NCBI GenBank assembly: GCA_002501285.1
Contig: DLSG01000110.1
Span: 1 to 34,547, forward strand
Source of the DNA: Christensenella sp. UBA7868
GTDB taxonomy: Bacteria; Bacillota; Clostridia; Christensenellales; UBA1242
Reading direction: 5' to 3'
Length of the DNA stretch: 34,547 bases
Below the pieces are notes generated by a model. It was not told the origin of the DNA. It searched no databases and worked only from the letters and a program-made list of their open reading frames with translations. Shown piece by piece: positions 9,808 to 18,733 of the stretch. The translations under genes and the position numbers were made by a program. Numbering within the stretch: the first letter of the stretch is position 1; every line of letters starts with the position of its first letter.

Positions 9808-10476
9808 CTAAATTTCAGTTTGCAAATCATCATAGCCTTGTTGTGAAATAACCGCAGAAATGTTGATGACAAAGTTTTTGCCACAAAGGTCTGTGTCTGC
9901 AATATCTTCTCCGACTTTCACACTATTTATAATGGTAGCCGCATTTGCTCCTTTTGCCGTCAAACCAATTTTAGTATCTGGAAGGACAATACTGCTATTT
10001 TTCTCTACGCTATAAGAACTTGAAACAAGTTGAATATAATAACTATCGTTTCCGCAAGAGTTGTCAATGTTATTTACAACGGTTGTCCCATTTTTAAACA
10101 CAACCGCAAATTGAACATTTGTAACAACAGCGTCAACGTTACCTGCATTTTTTATTTTAATAGGCAAACTAAATGTGCCTGAACTTAATGTTATTGTTTT
10201 AGTGGTAGAGCCACTTTTAACTTGAAGGCTAACCGCCCCACTTGACGAAATCGTTCCAGTAATTCCGTTTTTATCAATTTTGTAATCTGTCGTTCCGTCA
10301 TTATAATAAAATTCTAGCGAAACATAAGGATTGTTTGTTGAATTGTTATTTGAAAAAGTTCCGCTTAAATAAGCATAGGTCACGCCAAAAATTGTGCTAA
10401 TTACGCACAATGCTAAAACCAAAAACATAAAGCTATAATTTCTTTTTCCTATATTTTTATTTTTCGTTTTCAACAT
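9808..10476 (-). CDS. Exported beta-rich protein with SipW-like N-terminus (possible TasA/CalY-type subunit)
   Basis: A 222-residue protein. A basic N-terminus (MLKTKNKNIGKRNYS) precedes a hydrophobic segment at residues 16-36 ending TYAYLSGTFS, similar to the aromatic signal region of SipW-processed CalY/TasA proteins. The rest is rich in beta-branched residues, Ser, Thr and Asn and reads like a beta-sandwich (LPIKIKNAGNVDAVVTNVQF). Two cysteines (in NSCGND and DLCGKN) could form a disulfide. The start has a good ribosome site (GGAG, 5 bases before ATG). The gene lies 79 bases upstream of the giant surface protein on the same strand with no terminator between, so the two may be co-transcribed. 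A role as a matrix-fibre subunit is inference only; no SipW peptidase gene is present in the window. Confidence 0.7.
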   Translation of the reverse strand: MLKTKNKNIGKRNYSFMFLVLALCVISTIFGVTYAYLSGTFSNNNSTNNPYVSLEFYYNDGTTDYKIDKNGITGTISSSGAVSLQVKSGSTTKTITLSSGTFSLPIKIKNAGNVDAVVTNVQFAVVFKNGTTVVNNIDNSCGNDSYYIQLVSSSYSVEKNSSIVLPDTKIGLTAKGANAATIINSVKVGEDIADTDLCGKNFVINISAVISQQGYDDLQTEI

Positions 10477-10495
10477 TTTTCTCCAATTTATTTAT

Positions 10496-10524
10496 ATAAT
10501 AAAATATTTTTCAAAAAAAGTCTA
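10496..10524 (-). promoter_or_regulatory. Candidate promoter for the 222-residue exported protein
   Basis: On the minus strand TAGACT (10519-10524) and TATTAT (10496-10501) are separated by 17 bases. The expected transcription start lies just before the GGAG ribosome site. The -35 match is moderate and the region is very A+T-rich, so chance is possible. Confidence 0.35.
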
Positions 10525-10701
10525 GTATTTTTAGTCATTTTCTAACAGAAATCTTAATTTTTTATATAATATATATATTTATTATTTAAAATAAAGCAAG
10601 AAATATTTATAAACTAATCAAATTGTTAATTTTACGCCCAAATTTGCTTAATCTCCACAAATTAACGCTTTAAATATTTTAATTTTAAAGATATTTTAAA
10701 C

Positions 10702-10730
10702 AAAAAAAATGCCGTTAATCAGCATTTTTT
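10702..10730 (-). terminator. Terminator overlapping the 3' end of the O-methyltransferase gene
   Basis: Read leftward, AAAAAATGC pairs with GCATTTTTT around the stop codon, followed by a T-run. The last codons of the methyltransferase form the 5' arm of the hairpin, so translation and termination signals share sequence. It marks the end of the membrane protein/RNase J/methyltransferase operon. Confidence 0.75.
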
Positions 10731-11296
10731 GTTATCAAGCAAACTCCATCTTCAAGGTCAATTAATTCGCTTTCAATTTTATCATTATCTTTCACCATTT
10801 TTAAAAACAATCTTAAATTATTTACAATTGTTCGGTGTTTTTTTTCTACTATTCCCTCATTTAAAACAAGCCCGCCAAACAAAACATTATCACAAAAAAT
10901 CATACCACCAACATTTAGCATTTTTAATAAATGTGGTAAATATTTTGGATATTGTCCTTTAGGTCCATCTAAAAATATGAAATCAAATTTCTGATTTTCT
11001 TTTTCAATAAAATCTATTGCATCACCAAAAATAAGTGTTACCCTATCGTTAAAACCTTCTTTTTCAAAGTTTTTTAGTGCAATATTTTTCATATTTTCAT
11101 CTTTTTCCAAAGTGGTTAGTTTCGCACTAGAATTTTCAAGCATTAATATGCCCGAATACCCAATTGCCGTTCCAATTTCTAAAATTTGAGATGGATTAAC
11201 TTCTTTAATTTTTTCAATCAAAAGTTTGCTTGTTTTTGGTCTTACAATCGGAATAAAATTTTCTTTTGCAAACTCTCTTATTTCGTTCTCTTTCAT
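10715..11296 (-). CDS. trmR: SAM-dependent O-methyltransferase, TrmR/YrrM-like
   Basis: A 193-residue class I methyltransferase of the small O-methyltransferase family. The SAM-binding motif is LEIGTAIGYSGILM (about residues 35-48). Also visible are an acidic strand ending in TLEKDE, a metal/substrate segment FDFIFLDGPKGQYP, and GGMIFCDNVLFGG. Length is near that of bacterial TrmR (YrrM), which methylates 5-hydroxyuridine at tRNA position 34; the family also contains catechol and caffeoyl-CoA methyltransferases, so the substrate is inferred. Its ATG overlaps the RNase J stop by one base (TAATG), indicating translational coupling. It is the last gene of its operon. Confidence 0.8.
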   Translation of the reverse strand: MKENEIREFAKENFIPIVRPKTSKLLIEKIKEVNPSQILEIGTAIGYSGILMLENSSAKLTTLEKDENMKNIALKNFEKEGFNDRVTLIFGDAIDFIEKENQKFDFIFLDGPKGQYPKYLPHLLKMLNVGGMIFCDNVLFGGLVLNEGIVEKKHRTIVNNLRLFLKMVKDNDKIESELIDLEDGVCLITKNAD

Positions 11297-13230
11297 TAGT
11301 TCTCCACAACAATAGTTAAAATCATTGGGCGTCTTTTCATCTTTTTATAAAAATAATTTGCCAAGAACTTTCTAATATTATTTTTAACCGAACTTAAATC
11401 GTTTTCTTTTAAAGATACAGCATCTAACGCTTCTCTAATTGCGTGTCTTGCCTCAGACACAAGTTTTTGCGCTTCATTTGTATAAATTAAGCCCCTAGAA
11501 ATAATTTCAGGTTCTCCAATAATTTCTCCAGTTAATTTATCAAGCATAGTGATAGAAACCAAAACACCATCTTCGGCAAGTTGTTTTCTATCTCTTATAA
11601 CAACGCTTTCAATATCACCCATGCCATTTCCGTCAACAAGTCGTTCACCAGCAATAATATTTGATGTCTTTTTAAATGTATTTTTATTAACTTCAACCCT
11701 ATTTCCATTTTCACAAATCAAAATATTTCTTTCAGGCATTCCTAAATTCATTGCTAAATCTTTATGGAATTTTTGATGTCTAAATTCTCCATGAACGGGC
11801 ATGAAATATTTAGGCTTAACAAGGTTATGAATAATTTTCAATTCTTCCTTATAAGCGTGACCTGAAGCATGAATTTCAGCCAAACTATGATAAACAATTT
11901 CACAACCAAGTTTATACAAATTGTTCATAACATTATTAACATTTCTTTCATTTCCAGGAATTGGAGAAGCACTCATAATTATTACATCATTGCTGTCAAG
12001 TTTAATTTTTGGGAAATCATTATTTGCCATTCTAGTAAGTGCACTCATAGGTTCACCTTGACTTCCAGTAGAAACAATTAAAAGTTCGCTATCTTTATAT
12101 CCGCCAATTTTATCAATATCTAAAATATTATTTTTATCAAATTTAAGTTCACCAATTTTATAAGCAGTTTCCGCAACATTTTGCATACTTCTTCCAGTAA
12201 ACACAACTCTTCGTTTATGCTTTTCTGCCAAATCTAAAATTTGTTGAAGTCTTAAAACATTACTTGCAAATGAAGCCACTAAAATACGCTTGTCCGCATA
12301 TTTACCAAACAAAACATCAAGGTTTTGTGCAACTTTCTTTTCACTCATCGAATAGCCGTCTTTTTCAACGTTTGTGCTTTCACAAGTTAAAAGCAACACT
12401 CCTTTTCTGCCAAGTTCAGCAAACCTAGCAAGGTCTGTTGGCTTTCCGTCCATACTTTCAAAATCAATTTTAAAGTCACCAGTGTGAACCATTAACCCAA
12501 CTGGGGTAGTTATTGCAAAAGCAAGTGAACCTGGAATTGAGTGGTTTACATGAATAAACTCAATTGAAAAACAGCCAAGTTTAATAACTTGTTTTGGTTT
12601 TACACTAATCATTTTTGCTTTTATTTTAGGAAATTCTCTTAACTTGTTTTCTACAAGCCCAAGAGCAAGTCTAGACCCATAAATAGGAGCATTAATTTCC
12701 CCCATAACATACGGAATGGCTCCAATATGATCTTCGTGTCCGTGAGTTAAAACAATACCTCTAATTTTATCTCTATTTGCTTTTAAATATGTGATGTCTG
12801 GAACCACCAAATCAATCCCAGGCATATCGTCAGACGGAAATGTAGCACCGCAATCTAAAACGATTATATCGTTACCATACTCCAAAACCATCATGTTTTT
12901 CCCAATCTCGCCAACTCCACCTAAAAACATAACTTTTAAATTAGAATTTGCTTTTCGATTTGTAACTTTTAAAATATCTTGTTTTTCGGTTTTATCATCT
13001 TCCATTTGATAAAAATCGGTTAAAAGTTTGATATTTTTATCATCATTTTCAATATTTTCGCTATTTTCTTCATTGTTTTTATTATTTTTTATGGTATTTT
13101 TATTATTAAATCTTTTCTTTTTAAAATTGTTCTTTTTTACATTTTCGGTTGAAAAACTTTCCATTTTGTTAGATTCATTATTAACAAAAACACGGGTTAA
13201 ATCAACCTTTTTCTCTTCATTATTTTCCAT
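11296..13230 (-). CDS. rnj: Ribonuclease J (metallo-beta-lactamase/beta-CASP RNase)
   Basis: A 644-residue protein. A low-complexity Asn/Lys/Glu-rich extension of about 95 residues precedes the canonical core (typically about 555 residues). The core has the zinc motif THGHEDHIG (His163, His165, Asp167, His168), an upstream LDCGATFP strand, HVNHSIPGSLAF and MVHTGDFKID. The beta-CASP region includes LLTCESTNVEKDGYS and ASFASNVLRLQQI, and later HASGHAYKEEL and FMPVHGEFRH. RNase J acts as a 5'-3' exo- and endonuclease in mRNA decay and rRNA maturation in Bacillota. A strong AAGGAG site lies 5 bases before the ATG, inside the 9-base gap after the preceding membrane-protein gene. The extension is probably disordered and may mediate protein or RNA contacts. 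Confidence 0.95.
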   Translation of the reverse strand: MENNEEKKVDLTRVFVNNESNKMESFSTENVKKNNFKKKRFNNKNTIKNNKNNEENSENIENDDKNIKLLTDFYQMEDDKTEKQDILKVTNRKANSNLKVMFLGGVGEIGKNMMVLEYGNDIIVLDCGATFPSDDMPGIDLVVPDITYLKANRDKIRGIVLTHGHEDHIGAIPYVMGEINAPIYGSRLALGLVENKLREFPKIKAKMISVKPKQVIKLGCFSIEFIHVNHSIPGSLAFAITTPVGLMVHTGDFKIDFESMDGKPTDLARFAELGRKGVLLLTCESTNVEKDGYSMSEKKVAQNLDVLFGKYADKRILVASFASNVLRLQQILDLAEKHKRRVVFTGRSMQNVAETAYKIGELKFDKNNILDIDKIGGYKDSELLIVSTGSQGEPMSALTRMANNDFPKIKLDSNDVIIMSASPIPGNERNVNNVMNNLYKLGCEIVYHSLAEIHASGHAYKEELKIIHNLVKPKYFMPVHGEFRHQKFHKDLAMNLGMPERNILICENGNRVEVNKNTFKKTSNIIAGERLVDGNGMGDIESVVIRDRKQLAEDGVLVSITMLDKLTGEIIGEPEIISRGLIYTNEAQKLVSEARHAIREALDAVSLKENDLSSVKNNIRKFLANYFYKKMKRRPMILTIVVEN

Positions 13231-13239
13231 TATATCTCC

Positions 13240-14190
13240 TTAAATTATATATCTCAATTTATTCATTTTATCTAGTTCTTCTTTTCTTAAAGGCGACCTA
13301 ATTTCATCGCCCACATAATATCTCATACCGTTACATTCATAGTAAGAAATAGTCTTAAACAAATCAAGTACAACAATCGAAATTGGTATAGTAATAATTA
13401 GTCCAGCAAAGAAACTATAAACCACTATAAAAATGTTTAAAACTAAAAGTACAAACACAAGCATAATGCTTGAACTTAACAATCTGAAATATTTTTTGCT
13501 AACTGTTTTTAAACCAGTTTTTAAACTTTTAAACACGCCATTATCATTAATAATAATACTTGGACTAAACCCAGCAATTAAACTTAAATATAACCCACTT
13601 ATTAATGTAATCGACAAAAACATAAGCATAGGAATTAAAACTTTAACAATTCCGCTTACCCCATCAAAAAGAGTAAAGCCATAATAAAGAATTAACCCTA
13701 AACAAGCATAGTAAGGCAAACTTACAATAAATTTTATTACACTTTTAAGCATACTTTTAAAAGTCTTTCCAACCAAACTTTTAAAAAATGATAATTTTGT
13801 TTTACTTGTTAAATTTGCATTAATTACATCAATACACGCAAGTTCATCAAGAGAACCAAACAAAACTAAAATTAAAATAAACACAGTAATTGCCAAAGCA
13901 CTGCTTACAACAATTGATGGATCTAAATTTATTAAAATCTCAATAATTTTTAAAAATATGTCTTTAAATCCAATAAAAATGTTAGAAATATTAAAACTTT
14001 CAAACATAAAAACAAGTTTATCGCCAATAAACCCAAAAAAATCTATGCTTAATAAATGCGTAATAAGTGGCATACCAATGGTGCCCCCAATTCCTAACGC
14101 AAAAAGCAAAACAAAAAGTTTATACAAAAAAACTTTATATGTCAAACTAAAATTAGTTAACAATAACTTAAATGTGTTTTTAAAAATCAT
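13240..14190 (-). CDS. Polytopic membrane protein of unknown function
   Basis: A 316-residue protein with about six hydrophobic segments: residues near 23-45, 95-113, 160-175, 185-210, 240-265 and 265-280. A cytoplasmic-type tail carries many charges (SPLRKEELDKMNKLRY). The pattern of an N-terminal amphipathic stretch, a paired central helix block and a Gly/Ser-containing YLSLIAGFSPSII segment resembles uncharacterised six-helix proteins of Bacillota, but no family can be named safely. It is 8 bases downstream of a second membrane protein of similar size and topology; the two may be divergent paralogues forming a complex. Co-transcription with RNase J is strongly suggested by the 9-base spacing. 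Confidence 0.75.
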   Translation of the reverse strand: MIFKNTFKLLLTNFSLTYKVFLYKLFVLLFALGIGGTIGMPLITHLLSIDFFGFIGDKLVFMFESFNISNIFIGFKDIFLKIIEILINLDPSIVVSSALAITVFILILVLFGSLDELACIDVINANLTSKTKLSFFKSLVGKTFKSMLKSVIKFIVSLPYYACLGLILYYGFTLFDGVSGIVKVLIPMLMFLSITLISGLYLSLIAGFSPSIIINDNGVFKSLKTGLKTVSKKYFRLLSSSIMLVFVLLVLNIFIVVYSFFAGLIITIPISIVVLDLFKTISYYECNGMRYYVGDEIRSPLRKEELDKMNKLRYII

Positions 14191-14198
14191 AATATTTC

Positions 14199-15023
14199 CT
14201 ACTTTATTTGAAAGTATTTTCTTTCGTCATAGCGTGATAAGTTAGAAAGGTCAAAAAATGCAGTAAGCGCAAAAGAAGAATAGTACATTATAGAAATTAT
14301 CAAACATATAGTGCTTACTATATGAAGTGCGATTGAACTAAAATTAAATATTGAAATTAATGGAATGATAATAACATAAGGCACTAAATAAGCAAGAAGT
14401 AAAGCAAAAAAGTTTTTTCCAAGTAAATTTACAGTGCTTGAAATTGCTTGTTTAAAGTTATAGCCATTAATCATCATATTAGGAACATTTATAAGTAGTG
14501 CAAGTCCAACAAAACTAATCACACAAAAATAAAGTGTGAAGAAAATTATTGCACAAATCATGCACCCAACCCCAGCGGTTGTGTTTAATCCGTTAATAAT
14601 TACATGAAACAAATATATTAAAGTTCCACACAAAAATGAAACAATAAAATTTATAACAACAAAAATCATTAGATTTAATAAAATTGTTAAAATGTTGTTA
14701 TTAATGTAATTTTTGAAATTATAATAATTGCGTTTTCCACTTCTAAAATGATTTTCAATTTCACCGCAAATTACGCTTGCGAAAATGCTAATCAAACCAA
14801 AACCAATAATATAAAATAATATTTTAAGCCAGCTTATATCAATAATTGCATAAAACACATCACCAAAGCCAGTTACAACTAAATTTGCGTAATTATTTAT
14901 AAACTCCAAAAATTTAAACGGACTAACTAAACTTCCTATAAAAACCGCAGGAATTAAACTCATTAAAAACAAAAATAAAATGTTTTTAAAACAATATTTA
15001 AAACTTAGTTTTATATAACGCAT
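14199..15023 (-). CDS. Polytopic membrane protein of unknown function, first gene of the RNase J operon
   Basis: A 274-residue protein with about six membrane segments (near residues 14-34, 65-85, 110-133, 150-178, 205-228 and 230-252). The N-terminus MRYIKLSFKYCFKN precedes the first helix much as MIFKNTFKLLLTN does in the next gene, consistent with paralogy. An AAAGGAAG ribosome site lies close upstream, behind a candidate promoter at 15042-15070. No catalytic motif is visible. Its position heading an operon with RNase J and a tRNA-methyltransferase-like gene gives no clear functional clue. Confidence 0.75.
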   Translation of the reverse strand: MRYIKLSFKYCFKNILFLFLMSLIPAVFIGSLVSPFKFLEFINNYANLVVTGFGDVFYAIIDISWLKILFYIIGFGLISIFASVICGEIENHFRSGKRNYYNFKNYINNNILTILLNLMIFVVINFIVSFLCGTLIYLFHVIINGLNTTAGVGCMICAIIFFTLYFCVISFVGLALLINVPNMMINGYNFKQAISSTVNLLGKNFFALLLAYLVPYVIIIPLISIFNFSSIALHIVSTICLIISIMYYSSFALTAFFDLSNLSRYDERKYFQIK

Positions 15024-15041
15024 CTTTAACTTCCTTTCTTA

Positions 15042-15070
15042 ATTATATAACAAAAAATAATAAATTACAA
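15042..15070 (-). promoter_or_regulatory. Promoter of the membrane protein/RNase J/methyltransferase operon
   Basis: On the minus strand TTGTAA (15065-15070) and TATAAT (15042-15047) are separated by exactly 17 bases. Transcription would start near 15035, leaving a leader of only about 12 bases that consists mostly of the ribosome site. It lies in the 100-base gap after gltX. Confidence 0.65.
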
Positions 15071-15123
15071 TTATTTTATAAAAATTATTTTAATAGTTTA
15101 ATAATTTTTAAGAAAAAATTGAT

Positions 15124-16782
15124 TTATAACAAATCAATTCTTCTTTTTATTTCATCTTTCCCCAAAATTTTGCAAATTTCATACAAATCTGGAGTATTTT
15201 TCTCTTTTGTAATTGCCATTCTAATAATTCCAGCAATATCCGCATAACTGCCTACATATTTATCAGGATTTTCCTTATAAACTTTCATGTCAGAGCAAAA
15301 TCCTAAATCTTCACCAAGAACTTTAATTTTCGAGAACCAAACATCTTTTTCATCAAGTTCATTATAACCATCAACATATCTTGAAAGTAAAGTTTTAATG
15401 TCGTTTAAATTAAATCTTTCTTCAAAATCATATCCAATTTTCTTATCAAATAAACTTTCAAAGAAATAATAATATAAATTTTTTATATCTTTAAAACTAG
15501 CAATATCTTTTCTTGGTTTTTTTGTTCCCCTCTCAATAGAGAACATTTTAATAGCATAATCTTTTTTATCACAAATCAAATTATATAATTCTTCATCATA
15601 TTGTTTTGAGTATGCCAAAACATCGTTATAAACTTTTTCCGCACTAAATCTACTTATTACATTTTTAGAAATATAATTCAATTTTTCATGGTCAAATTGT
15701 GCCCCACTTTTGTTCATGTTTGAAATTTTAAATTGATAATCACCCATGCTTGCAAGTGGATTATTTAATCTAAATGTTTCAAAGCCAGAGTTTAATAATA
15801 TCATTAAATATTCTCTAATTGCTTCACTAGGAATTCCCGCTTCCAAAAATTTTCTACTATCAGCCCAAGGGTCATAACGCTTACTAACTTTTCTTGCATT
15901 GCCCGTTTTTTCGTCAATTGTCAAAATTTGAGCAGTGTGCAAATATTTTGGATGAGGAAGATTAGCAAACTCAAACAATTGCATATGAAGAGGAACAGAA
16001 GGAAGCCAACTCTCATCTCTTACAACAAGTGAAGTGTGCATTAAAGTGTCGTCAACAAGGTGTGCTAGGTGATAAACCGCTTGACCATCTTCTTTTAACA
16101 AAACATAATCAATAAAGTTTTTTGGAAGCGAAATTTTTCCTCTTAATTCATCAGTAAAAACAATTCTTTGTTCGCCGTCACCATCTGCTTTAATTCTAAT
16201 TTTAAAAGGTTTATGAGCCTTTAAGTTTTCTTCAACTTCTTCTAAACTTAAATTCCTACATTTTGCCCACTCGCCATAATAACCAGTTTGAAGCCCAAGT
16301 CTTTTTTGTTCTTTTCTATAATCACAACTATCGTCTTCGTCGTCCCCACTACAAAAACATGGATAAGCCTTACCCATTCTTACCAAATCTTTACAAAAAG
16401 CCTGATAAATTTCTTTTCTTTCGCTTTGTTTATATGGTCCATAATCTCCAATTTGCAAGTCGCTACTAACATATCCTTCCATAGGTTCAACGCCAAAATC
16501 TTTTAAGCAAGGATACATTATATCAGCCGCACCTTTAACTTCACGTTTTTCATCTGTGTCTTCTATTCTAAGCAAAAACACACCGCCACTTTGCTCTGCA
16601 AGAGTTTTGTTAAGTAGTGCTTGATAAACAGTTCCTATATGTAAATATCCTGTTGGACTTGGTGCCACACGTGTAACCAAAGCACCTTCCTTCAAATCTC
16701 TTTTAGGATATTTCTTTAAATAATATTCAATATTTTTATCTATGTTTGGAAATAACATTTCCGCTAATTTTTCGTAATCCAT
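15124..16782 (-). CDS. gltX: Glutamate--tRNA ligase, long form
   Basis: A 552-residue class I aminoacyl-tRNA synthetase that charges tRNA-Glu (and possibly tRNA-Gln in organisms using transamidation). The HIGH-type signature is VAPSPTGYLHIGT (about residues 39-51), followed by FLLRIEDTDEKREV. The KMSKS-type signature is ARKVSKRYD near residue 298. A CFCSGDDEDDSCDYRKEQK segment sits at the usual zinc/insertion position. The protein is longer than the common form of about 485 residues and matches the long GltX type of Clostridia. AAGGGG lies upstream of the ATG. No T-box leader is evident in the 75-base upstream gap, which contains a terminator for the previous gene. Confidence 0.93.
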   Translation of the reverse strand: MDYEKLAEMLFPNIDKNIEYYLKKYPKRDLKEGALVTRVAPSPTGYLHIGTVYQALLNKTLAEQSGGVFLLRIEDTDEKREVKGAADIMYPCLKDFGVEPMEGYVSSDLQIGDYGPYKQSERKEIYQAFCKDLVRMGKAYPCFCSGDDEDDSCDYRKEQKRLGLQTGYYGEWAKCRNLSLEEVEENLKAHKPFKIRIKADGDGEQRIVFTDELRGKISLPKNFIDYVLLKEDGQAVYHLAHLVDDTLMHTSLVVRDESWLPSVPLHMQLFEFANLPHPKYLHTAQILTIDEKTGNARKVSKRYDPWADSRKFLEAGIPSEAIREYLMILLNSGFETFRLNNPLASMGDYQFKISNMNKSGAQFDHEKLNYISKNVISRFSAEKVYNDVLAYSKQYDEELYNLICDKKDYAIKMFSIERGTKKPRKDIASFKDIKNLYYYFFESLFDKKIGYDFEERFNLNDIKTLLSRYVDGYNELDEKDVWFSKIKVLGEDLGFCSDMKVYKENPDKYVGSYADIAGIIRMAITKEKNTPDLYEICKILGKDEIKRRIDLL

Positions 16783-16821
16783 AAAATCCCCTTTTGTATA
16801 ATAATTTTACCTTAAAATTAT

Positions 16822-16844
16822 AAAAAAGGCAACAAAAGTTGCCC
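16822..16844 (-). terminator. Terminator after the lipoprotein operon
   Basis: Read leftward, GGCAAC pairs with GTTGCC around a TTTT loop (stem arms 16838-16843 and 16828-16833), followed by six T residues (16822-16827). It is a typical intrinsic terminator that ends the lipoprotein operon just before gltX. Confidence 0.85.
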
Positions 16845-16857
16845 GTTATTTAACAAA

Positions 16858-17895
16858 TTATAAACTTTTTAAATAAGAAATTAATTTGTTAGAATAATCT
16901 AAAAGTTTGTTTTTGTAACTTTCAATAAATTCTTGTTTATATTTGTCTTCTTCTTTAATTGAAGAGAAAACTTCTTTTTTATTTTTTTCTAATAAATCGT
17001 CAAAAATTTCTGATTGTTTTTTAACGCCATCTTCTAAAACTCTTGAAATTTTATAACCTTCAAGTTTTTCACTTTCTGTTACATCATCACTTTTTAAAGA
17101 AATTTGAAGTGATAGAATTTCTTTCAAATTCGAAATTAATTCTTTATTTTCAAGTGCGTTATTTTTAATATTGATTGAATAATTTAAAATATAATCTGAA
17201 ATTAATAAACTACAATCGTTAATAAGTTGATTGTTCGCAGAATAATCAATCGTTACATTTCCGCCATAAAGTAAATCGTCAACAGATATAATTTTAACTA
17301 TATCATTATTAACCGCATCGCCATAAACTTTATTAAATTCAAGCAAATCTTTTAAACATTTATTTAAACTGTTGTAATAATTTGTTAAGTTATATTTTGC
17401 AATATCTTCTTTAGCAATAATCATATAAGATTTTGAACTATTGTTAAAAACATTTTCAAGAGAGCGTTTTGTACTGTTTAAACTTCCAATGTGTGATTGT
17501 AAATTTTCAAGTTGAATATACATATTCTTTTTATATTCTTTTCGTGTTTGAGCGTTATTTGTAACGGACAAAACATCATTTGTTAAATATGTAGAATTAA
17601 TTCCTCTATACAAAATTCCATAAACACCAAGATTGTCAAAACTCATTCTATCATCATTAGATAATAAATTGTTAAAATCAGTAAGGTCGTCATCACTAAT
17701 TGCAAGTGTTAATTTTTCGCTTTGATAATTTGGGTTAAACACATCTCCCACAAAAACATTTTCATTGTTTAAACTTATGTAATTATACTTTTCTTGAATA
17801 GAAAGAAGTGTTGCATTATCGGCATGAGTACAACCACTTAAAACAGCCACAATTAAAACAAGAAAACTTAAAACTAATGTACTAAACTTTTTCAT
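16858..17895 (-). CDS. Putative lipoprotein of unknown function
   Basis: A 345-residue protein with a lipoprotein signal: MKKFS, a hydrophobic core, and lipobox LSGC with Cys22 as the lipidation site. The mature part is largely alpha-helical and acidic with scattered Lys-rich coiled-coil-like segments (for example 135-160 and 295-340). No enzymatic motif is seen. The start overlaps the end of the upstream membrane-anchored gene by 14 bases and is preceded by AAGGAGG, indicating coupled translation. A joint envelope function with the upstream anchored protein is inferred from linkage and similar helical character; it remains unnamed. Confidence 0.8.
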   Translation of the reverse strand: MKKFSTLVLSFLVLIVAVLSGCTHADNATLLSIQEKYNYISLNNENVFVGDVFNPNYQSEKLTLAISDDDLTDFNNLLSNDDRMSFDNLGVYGILYRGINSTYLTNDVLSVTNNAQTRKEYKKNMYIQLENLQSHIGSLNSTKRSLENVFNNSSKSYMIIAKEDIAKYNLTNYYNSLNKCLKDLLEFNKVYGDAVNNDIVKIISVDDLLYGGNVTIDYSANNQLINDCSLLISDYILNYSINIKNNALENKELISNLKEILSLQISLKSDDVTESEKLEGYKISRVLEDGVKKQSEIFDDLLEKNKKEVFSSIKEEDKYKQEFIESYKNKLLDYSNKLISYLKSL

Positions 17896-18733
17896 AATAA
17901 GCCTCCTTATTTATGTAAGACAATAAAAGATTGAAATCTGAAAAACTTACTTTATTTTCTCCGCCAATATATTCATCGCTTTCAAAATATTCATTAAAAC
18001 AAGTTTGCCACTCAGCCTTTGTATATTTGTTATACAAAACAACAAATTTAACCATTTCGTTATCTATTTTATCTTTATTCTGATTTAACAATTCAATTTT
18101 AGCGTTCATGCTTATTACTAAATCCGCATTTTTCATGCTAGAACTTAAACTAGCATTTGTTAAAATATTTTTCATTCTAACAAGATTAAATTCAGGATCA
18201 TAACTTTTTCCAGCATAAATTTTGTTTTCGCTAATTTCAAGCATATCATCATTTAATTTTAAAAATTTACTTATAACAATGTTAAATTTTTCATTAGCCT
18301 TGTTTTCTCTTCCAGTAAGTTCAGTGTCATTTCGCTCACTTGAAGGCAAATCTAAATAAGCCTTTAAACTAGCCAAAGCATTATCTAAATCTTTTAGACT
18401 TTCACCAAATTCTTTAAATCCGTTTTTAATAATATTTGCTTCTTGTGCATTTAAAGTTGTTGAACTTAACAAATTTTCCGCATAAACAAGCCCATTTTTA
18501 ATTGATTTATAAATTTCATAATTTTGTGAATATTTATCATAATTCAAACTTGTAGAACTCATTTTTTGTTTTACAACATCAATATTGTTCTCCGCTTCTT
18601 GATTTGACTTATTTTGATTAATCACAAAAGTTTCAACAACAAAAGGTGCATTTTTGTTTACAAGTGCGAAAATTCCAAATCCAATTCCGCAAACTATAAT
18701 CAAAACCACCAAAAGTCTAACTACGTGTTTCAT
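17882..18733 (-). CDS. Membrane-anchored helical extracytoplasmic protein
   Basis: A 283-residue protein with one N-terminal membrane helix (residues 5-26, LLVVLIIVCGIGFGIFALV) and a long helical, mostly hydrophilic outer domain. The spacing of leucines around residues 85-200 suggests a helical bundle. The start is chosen at the ATG after AGGAGAG; it overlaps the DUF1858 gene by 17 bases. It overlaps the downstream lipoprotein by 14 bases, so the three form a translationally coupled operon. I do not recognise the family. Confidence 0.75.
   Translation of the reverse strand: MKHVVRLLVVLIIVCGIGFGIFALVNKNAPFVVETFVINQNKSNQEAENNIDVVKQKMSSTSLNYDKYSQNYEIYKSIKNGLVYAENLLSSTTLNAQEANIIKNGFKEFGESLKDLDNALASLKAYLDLPSSERNDTELTGRENKANEKFNIVISKFLKLNDDMLEISENKIYAGKSYDPEFNLVRMKNILTNASLSSSMKNADLVISMNAKIELLNQNKDKIDNEMVKFVVLYNKYTKAEWQTCFNEYFESDEYIGGENKVSFSDFNLLLSYINKEAYYEKV

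Noticed and set aside
16783..16857. A T-box riboswitch upstream of gltX
   Set aside because: The gap is 75 bases, holds only a simple terminator for the previous gene, and has no T-box sequence or specifier stem.
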